This document shows positions 61,336 through 64,000 of a DNA stretch of 64,000 nt, piece after piece. Made by a program: the position numbers and the translations under genes. The first letter of the stretch is position 1; each line of letters starts with the position of its first letter. The notes beneath the pieces are model-generated. The model was given only the letters and a program-made list of their open reading frames with translations. It did not search any database and was not told where the DNA came from. The DNA comes from SG8-41 sp035649495 (GTDB taxonomy: Bacteria > Pseudomonadota > Gammaproteobacteria > Burkholderiales > SG8-41): assembly GCA_035649495.1 (NCBI GenBank), contig DASRJL010000014.1:1-64000 (forward strand). The letters run 5' to 3'.

Positions 61336-62544
61336 CTAGAACCCGAACAGGCTTGCGTCTTCGGCCCTCGCGAGCCCCTGCGCGGCGCGCAGCAGGCACA
61401 ACTGGTTCGTCCCGTCCGAGTGCAGGAAGCTCGACGCGTCGCGCAGGTACTTCTCGACGGGGTGCTCGTGCATGATCGAGGCGCCGCCCAGCACCTCTCC
61501 CGCCAGCCTGCACGCCTCGAACGCCGTCTCCGACGCGTTGACCTTGGCGAGCAGCCCCAGCACGCGCGCCTCGGGCCGCCTGCGGTCCGCGAGCCAGGCC
61601 GCCTTCCAGATCTGCGTGCGGGCCGCGTCGAGCTTCATCGCCATCTGCGCAAGCAGCATGGCCACCGCCTGCTGCTCGGCGATGGGCTTGCCGCCCTGCA
61701 CGCGGCGTTTCGCGTAGGCCAGCGCATACTCGTAGGCGGCGCGGCCCACGCCCAGCGCCGTTGCCGCGGCCTCGGCCTTGCTCCCCCACATGAAGTCCGC
61801 GCGCAACCGCGCCATGAGGCCTTCCCCGCCCAGCAGGTTTTCGGCGGGCACGCGGCAGTTCTCGAGGTGGAACGTGCCGTTCGTGGCGAGGCGCTGGCTG
61901 CCCTTCTCGTGGAAAAATCCGGCGCGGAAGCCCGGCGTGTCGGACGGCACGGCGAAGACGCTTCCGCCTTCACGCAGCGAGCGCGACGTATCGGTGCGCG
62001 CGATGATGAAATAGAGCTTCGCCATGCCGCCGTTCGAGACGTAGCGCTTGGTCCCGTTGATGACGTAGCCGTCACCCTCGCGCACCGCGGTCGTGCGGAA
62101 GTCGATGTCCGGAGAGTCGTAATACCCCTGGTGGTCCGAGCCCGCGCCCTCCTCGGTAAAACCGATCGCCAGCGTGGCTTCAGGGTCGGCGACGAAGGGA
62201 GGGATGAACCGCTTCTGCTGCCCGGGCGTCATCGCCTCGCCGAGGATGTGCGCCATCTTCCAGCACTGGTCCATGATGACGGCGAACCCGAGGTCCCCGG
62301 CGGCAAGCTCCTCCCCGGCAAGGCACAACGACTGGATGTCCGCCCCGGCGCCGCCCCATGCCCTGGCCACGGCGAGCGTGCGCAGTCCTGCCGCGTCGGC
62401 CTGCCGGATCCAGTCCCATGGAATGCGCTCAGCGGCCGTCGGCAACCGGTCGCGCCGCAGCACGTCCGGCTTGATCACCTTCGCGGCGAAGTCGCGCGCG
62501 ACGGCGCGCCAGTGCTGCTGCTCTTCGGTGAGCGTGAAGTCCAT
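61336..62544 (-). CDS. Acyl-CoA dehydrogenase
   Basis: 402 residues with the standard three-domain ACAD layout: N-terminal helices, then the beta domain with GFTEEGAGSDHQG and TKRYVSNGGMAKLYFIIARTD, then a helical C-terminus with YALAYAKRRVQGGKPIAEQQAV and GEVLGGASIMHEHPVEKYLRDA. It removes hydrogen from the alpha-beta carbons of an acyl-CoA with FAD and passes electrons to ETF. The chain length is unknown. The 7-bp repeats and a strong terminator lie upstream. Confidence 0.92.
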   Translation of the reverse strand: MDFTLTEEQQHWRAVARDFAAKVIKPDVLRRDRLPTAAERIPWDWIRQADAAGLRTLAVARAWGGAGADIQSLCLAGEELAAGDLGFAVIMDQCWKMAHILGEAMTPGQQKRFIPPFVADPEATLAIGFTEEGAGSDHQGYYDSPDIDFRTTAVREGDGYVINGTKRYVSNGGMAKLYFIIARTDTSRSLREGGSVFAVPSDTPGFRAGFFHEKGSQRLATNGTFHLENCRVPAENLLGGEGLMARLRADFMWGSKAEAAATALGVGRAAYEYALAYAKRRVQGGKPIAEQQAVAMLLAQMAMKLDAARTQIWKAAWLADRRRPEARVLGLLAKVNASETAFEACRLAGEVLGGASIMHEHPVEKYLRDASSFLHSDGTNQLCLLRAAQGLARAEDASLFGF

Positions 62545-62561
62545 CGGGAGTTCCTCGCTGT

Positions 62562-62610
62562 GAGCTATCAGCTATGAGCTATGAGCCATAGGCTATGGGC
62601 TACGACTATG
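62562..62610. repeat. 7-bp-periodic intergenic repeat
   Basis: GAGCTAT-CAGCTAT-GAGCTAT-GAGCCAT-AGGCTAT-GGGCTAC: six units of seven bases. Confidence 0.8.
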
Positions 62611-62656
62611 CTGTTCAAGCTCACAGCGCACGGCTCACAGCGTACGGCCCAACAAC

Positions 62657-62685
62657 AAAAAACCCCGCCAGCGGCGGGGTTTTTT
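62657..62685. terminator. Strong bidirectional rho-independent terminator
   Basis: AAAAAA, stem CCCCGCC-AGC-GGCGGGG (62663-62679), then TTTTTT. It ends the minus-strand small membrane protein gene and can work in both directions. Confidence 0.9.
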
Positions 62686-62710
62686 CTGAAATCGTTCTAC
62701 GTTCCGACGG

Positions 62711-62929
62711 TCACGCCTTTTCGTCGCGTTTCGCCTTCTTCTTGTTCTCGAGGTACCACATGTAGATGAAGAATCCGACGATCGACCCAACGAACAATAT
62801 GAGGAACAATGCGACGTACACCACCGGGACACCTTCCTGCAGTGGTGCGTTTGCAGCATCCTCCATGCTGGCAGCCAGCGCACAGCAGGTCATGAGGAAC
62901 AGGGGAACCGCGGAAATCAGCTTGCTCAT
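62711..62929 (-). CDS. Small exported/membrane protein (72 aa)
   Basis: 72 residues: MSKLISAVPLFLMTCCALAAS (signal-like), an acidic stretch, then one membrane helix VVYVALFLILFVGSIVGFFIYMWYL and a lysine-rich C-terminus (ENKKKAKRDEKA). AGGAGCG precedes the ATG at 62929. It has its own terminator. The function is unknown, and the architecture is that of a small transmembrane accessory subunit. Confidence 0.75.
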   Translation of the reverse strand: MSKLISAVPLFLMTCCALAASMEDAANAPLQEGVPVVYVALFLILFVGSIVGFFIYMWYLENKKKAKRDEKA

Positions 62930-63011
62930 ATCGCTCCTGGGCGTCTCTGCCAAAATAAAAGAAGGCATTGATTTTCTCATACTTTCCTGCCACTGGCGTA
63001 CGTCGTCCGCA

Positions 63012-63500
63012 TCATGTCTTAACTCTTTGTAATAATCCTAGGGTAAACCCTAGTAAATACCCGCTGCGGCGCAGCATTTTCAAGCTATTTTCCACGCTGA
63101 AAGCGGCTCCAGTCGACGCGCACACGGCGGTCCGCACGCCGTTGATGCTTTCAGCTTCGGACACGACGGTCGCGCCGTCATCAAGCAGCTTCTTCAGCTT
63201 GTCGGCTACGACAGGCGCCGCCGCGCCTGCCTTCGCGGGCGCGTTGCGCACGACGGAGCAGATCTCACGCGCACGCGCGCGCTTGTCCTTGTGCTCCCCC
63301 GCTTGCTTGAACATCGCGGCGTGCGCCTCCGACAGGTAGCCGCGATCTCGTAAAAGGAGCGCGACACCAGCAGCTCGCCCGCGGGACAGAAGCTCATCAC
63401 CCGCTGCGCGACGTTGATGCCGTCGCCGATGATGTTCACCTGGCCGTTCAGGTCGGTGATCAAGGGGATACTCTCGCTGCAGTGCGGCATGCGTCTTGGC
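63012..63500 (-). pseudogene. Remnant of an adenylate/guanylate cyclase domain
   Basis: One frame carries ITDLNGQVNIIGDGINVAQRVMSFCPAGELLVSRSFYEIA, the C-terminal half of a class III cyclase domain. Then a shift (near 63355) moves to another frame: GYLSEAHAAMFKQAGEHKDKRAR, followed by an unrelated tail that ends at 63012. The N-terminal half of the domain is absent. The gene is both truncated and frameshifted, so it is very unlikely to be active. Confidence 0.7.
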
Positions 63501-63593
63501 CCGCGCGGAACTGCACCCGCGTATCCGGTGCCTAAGTAAAAGATAACAAACCGAGGACGCCGTTTCTTTACCTGGGATGCGGCGGCAAGCGAT

Positions 63594-63884
63594 ATGCGCA
63601 ACCCATCCGTGAAAGTTTTCACTATTCTGGTCGCTCTGTTCCTGGCAGGGGGTTGCGTGGCGGCCGACAACCAGTCCGACACGGCTCGCTCTGGCGAGTC
63701 GCAATCCGAGTCGCGCTCGGCGACTTCTGCGCCAGTACCGCTGCGCGATCAGGCGGCAAAAGACAAGGACAAGCGCGGCAATACTCCGCCGGGGATGGAT
63801 CGGACCGGCGCGGGCCCGGCGGAGGGCGCCATTCTGGACCCGTCCGGAGCGGTCACCAAGCAACCCGTGCTGCGGGAGAGATAG
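63594..63884 (+). CDS. Small putative lipoprotein (96 aa)
   Basis: An N-terminal MRNPSVKVFTILVALFLAGGC with a good lipobox (Cys about 21), then a polar, Ser/Pro/Asp-rich segment with no fold that I can name. Divergent from the cyclase remnant. The ribosome site is weak. The 116 bp after its stop to the window edge shows no further gene. Confidence 0.6.
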   Translation: MRNPSVKVFTILVALFLAGGCVAADNQSDTARSGESQSESRSATSAPVPLRDQAAKDKDKRGNTPPGMDRTGAGPAEGAILDPSGAVTKQPVLRER

Positions 63885-64000
63885 ATCCATGTAATGCCGG
63901 AGCAGGCGCCGCACGCCGGCAGTTCAGGAACTCGCGGCACTGGCCGCAGCCCAACCTGCGGGAGGGTGCCGGAGGCTGAATACCGTGAAGGCAGGCCTGG

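Overview
The window is GC-rich, densely coded DNA from a soil- or groundwater-type betaproteobacterium, most likely an uncultured Burkholderiales-like lineage. This is inferred from gene content: five Bug-type (tripartite tricarboxylate transporter) solute receptors, several CaiB/BaiF CoA-transferases, flavin (LLM) monooxygenases, TauD/TfdA and phytanoyl-CoA dioxygenases, a PEP-CTERM protein and a Ser/Thr kinase-HDOD-GAF protein. I saw no rRNA, tRNA, CRISPR array, phage or transposase gene.

Layout. 0-8.6 kb: an LLM monooxygenase, a Bug receptor, a membrane metallophosphoesterase, an alpha/beta hydrolase lacking the usual nucleophile, a PEP-CTERM metalloprotease, a glutaredoxin-DinB selenoprotein and two lower-GC small genes. 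8.6-17.5 kb: a catabolic block of four CaiB/BaiF CoA-transferases arranged divergently, a thiolase-like protein with its DUF35 partner, and a lactonase-like propeller protein. 18.2-31.4 kb: two copies of a 270-bp MITE-like element, a 2-hydroxyacid dehydrogenase, a small low-GC island, an SDR, a second LLM enzyme, an ornithine cyclodeaminase homologue, the kinase-HDOD-GAF protein, an AurF-like diiron protein, a hydrolase-LuxR fusion and a 1-Cys peroxiredoxin. 32-46 kb: mostly uptake receptors (TAXI, Bug, NMT1-like) mixed with dioxygenase, 5'-nucleotidase, amidase and MmgE/PrpD genes. 46-64 kb: a frameshifted caspase-like protein, a phytanoyl dioxygenase, a cupin, a UGSC-family selenoprotein with a possible partner, a sulfatase, a fumarylacetoacetase-fold hydrolase, redox and metallo-hydrolase genes, an integron-type attC site with its gene cassette, an acyl-CoA dehydrogenase, and a broken nucleotide cyclase.

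The most notable result is two selenoproteins. Each would be missed by ordinary gene calling because an in-frame UGA falls exactly at the first position of a redox UxxC motif (USSC at 6838, UGSC at 49896). Each UGA is followed at the right distance by a hairpin with a G-starting 3-nt loop, which fits the bacterial SECIS model. The second striking feature is the amount of non-coding repeat structure: 7-bp-periodic repeats in many intergenic gaps, a 270-bp inverted-repeat element whose end supplies a start codon, at least three further dispersed repeat families, and an attC site. The gene set as a whole suggests broad scavenging of organic acids and xenobiotic-like substrates by periplasmic capture, CoA activation, beta-oxidation-type steps and oxygenases. 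All functional statements are from sequence reading only.
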